21,060 nt of DNA. It comes from Firmicutes bacterium CAG:24053_14 (GTDB lineage Bacteria > Bacillota > Clostridia > Oscillospirales > Oscillospiraceae). Shown here one piece after another: positions 20,851 to 21,060 of the stretch. The stretch spans positions 684 through 21,743 of the forward strand of contig MNSZ01000067.1 of assembly GCA_001916715.1 (NCBI GenBank), given 5' to 3'. How positions within the stretch are numbered: the stretch's first letter is position 1; every line of letters begins with the position of its first letter. The position numbers and the translations under genes were made by a program. The notes under the pieces are model-generated. The model worked only from the letters and a program-made list of their open reading frames with translations. It was not told the DNA's origin and made no database searches.

Positions 20851-20878
20851 AAAAAAGTCCCCTCGCGGGGACTTTTTT
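20851..20878 (+). terminator. intrinsic terminator after the monooxygenase gene
   Basis: A 12-bp stem AAAAAAGTCCCC/GGGGACTTTTTT (20851-20862 and 20867-20878) with loop TCGC. T-runs at the right end and A-runs at the left make it potentially bidirectional. Confidence 0.93.
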
Positions 20879-20895
20879 AAATTATTGAAACGCAG

Positions 20896-20923
20896 ATCTG
20901 CTGCAACGGCGTTTGCAGCAGAT
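20896..20923. repeat. 11-bp inverted repeat
   Basis: ATCTGCTGCAA (20896-20906) and TTGCAGCAGAT (20913-20923) with a 6-nt loop. Only a weak T-rich stretch follows, so it is not a clear terminator. Confidence 0.5.
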
Positions 20924-20962
20924 TTGCATTTTGCCCGCAGCAAAGGCAACCACTAGCTAAGT

Positions 20963-20991
20963 TTGACAGGACGACAAAAGAACAGTATAAT
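20963..20991 (+). promoter_or_regulatory. perfect consensus promoter sequence
   Basis: TTGACA (20963-20968), exactly 17 bp, TATAAT (20986-20991): both hexamers match the housekeeping consensus fully. It lies downstream of a terminator and inside the partial Rhs-like frame that runs off the window. Confidence 0.7.
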
Positions 20992-21060
20992 AACGTCACA
21001 TATGAATATGCCTACGATGCCTCGGGGCAGCTCGCAAAGCAGACCTCGACGGCGGGGGAA
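20965..21060 (+). CDS. partial Rhs/YD-repeat protein fragment (runs off the window)
   Basis: The last 32 codons read DRTTKEQYNNVTYEYAYD followed by ASGQLAKQTSTAGE. The segment YEYAYDASGQL is a typical YD repeat of Rhs/YD-repeat wall or toxin-delivery proteins. The frame has no visible start codon with a ribosome binding site, and upstream sequence in this frame is not Rhs-like. It is either a truncated fragment or the inside of a gene whose 5' part was lost. What lies beyond the window would decide. Confidence 0.5.

Overview
The window looks like chromosomal DNA of a Gram-positive clostridium, most likely a gut Oscillospirales relative. This is inferred from strong GGAGG-type ribosome binding sites, intrinsic terminators, lipoprotein signal peptides, a CD1247-like protein next to efp, and intergenic repeats of a kind I associate with that group. 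There is no 16S or phylogenetic evidence here.

Layout. 1-904 (minus): rplM-rpsI, driven by a TTGACA-N17-TATAAA promoter with a hairpin at the predicted 5' end of the leader. 1125-1856 (plus): a TtcA-type tRNA sulfur transferase, sharing a bidirectional terminator with a convergent zinc-ribbon protein (1905-2363). 2858-5962 (minus): a lipoprotein with DUF4163/DUF3298-like regions, an Xaa-Pro aminopeptidase homologue that lacks its catalytic His segment, a small membrane protein and efp. 6073-6657 (minus): a TetR/AcrR regulator. 2364-2857 and 6658-7330 are repeat-rich intergenic stretches with related sequence.

7380-10491 (plus) is the most unusual part: a methionine ABC transporter operon, metQ-metN-metI. 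A consensus promoter is followed by a 37-codon Met/Cys-rich leader peptide, an intrinsic terminator with a competing antiterminator pairing, a second 18-codon peptide ORF, and then the transporter genes. The leader implies ribosome-mediated attenuation by Met/Cys supply; I see no SAM riboswitch or T-box. The MetQ lipoprotein is circularly permuted: the segment that is normally C-terminal (IAVPND...) comes first and the normally N-terminal segment (TPHAEIL...GLY) comes last, behind an intact signal peptide.

10607-15915 (plus) is a tightly coupled four-gene operon: two YhgE/Pip-family membrane proteins flanking a small two-helix membrane protein, then a CpsB-like PHP-fold protein that has lost most of its metal ligands. 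A perfect 17-bp palindrome overlaps its candidate promoter.

15916-17319 holds tRNA-Val(GAC) (minus), a 27-bp duplication of its 3' end with a separate terminator (an attachment-site-like scar), and an AT-rich island with no clear gene. 17320-20878 carries an acyl-CoA/flavin group: a flavodoxin-like oxidoreductase and a dienoyl-CoA-isomerase-like crotonase (minus), then a 22-codon ORF, a 3' remnant of a family III CoA-transferase and a nitronate-monooxygenase-like flavoprotein (plus). The window ends in a partial Rhs/YD-repeat reading frame that contains a perfect consensus promoter.
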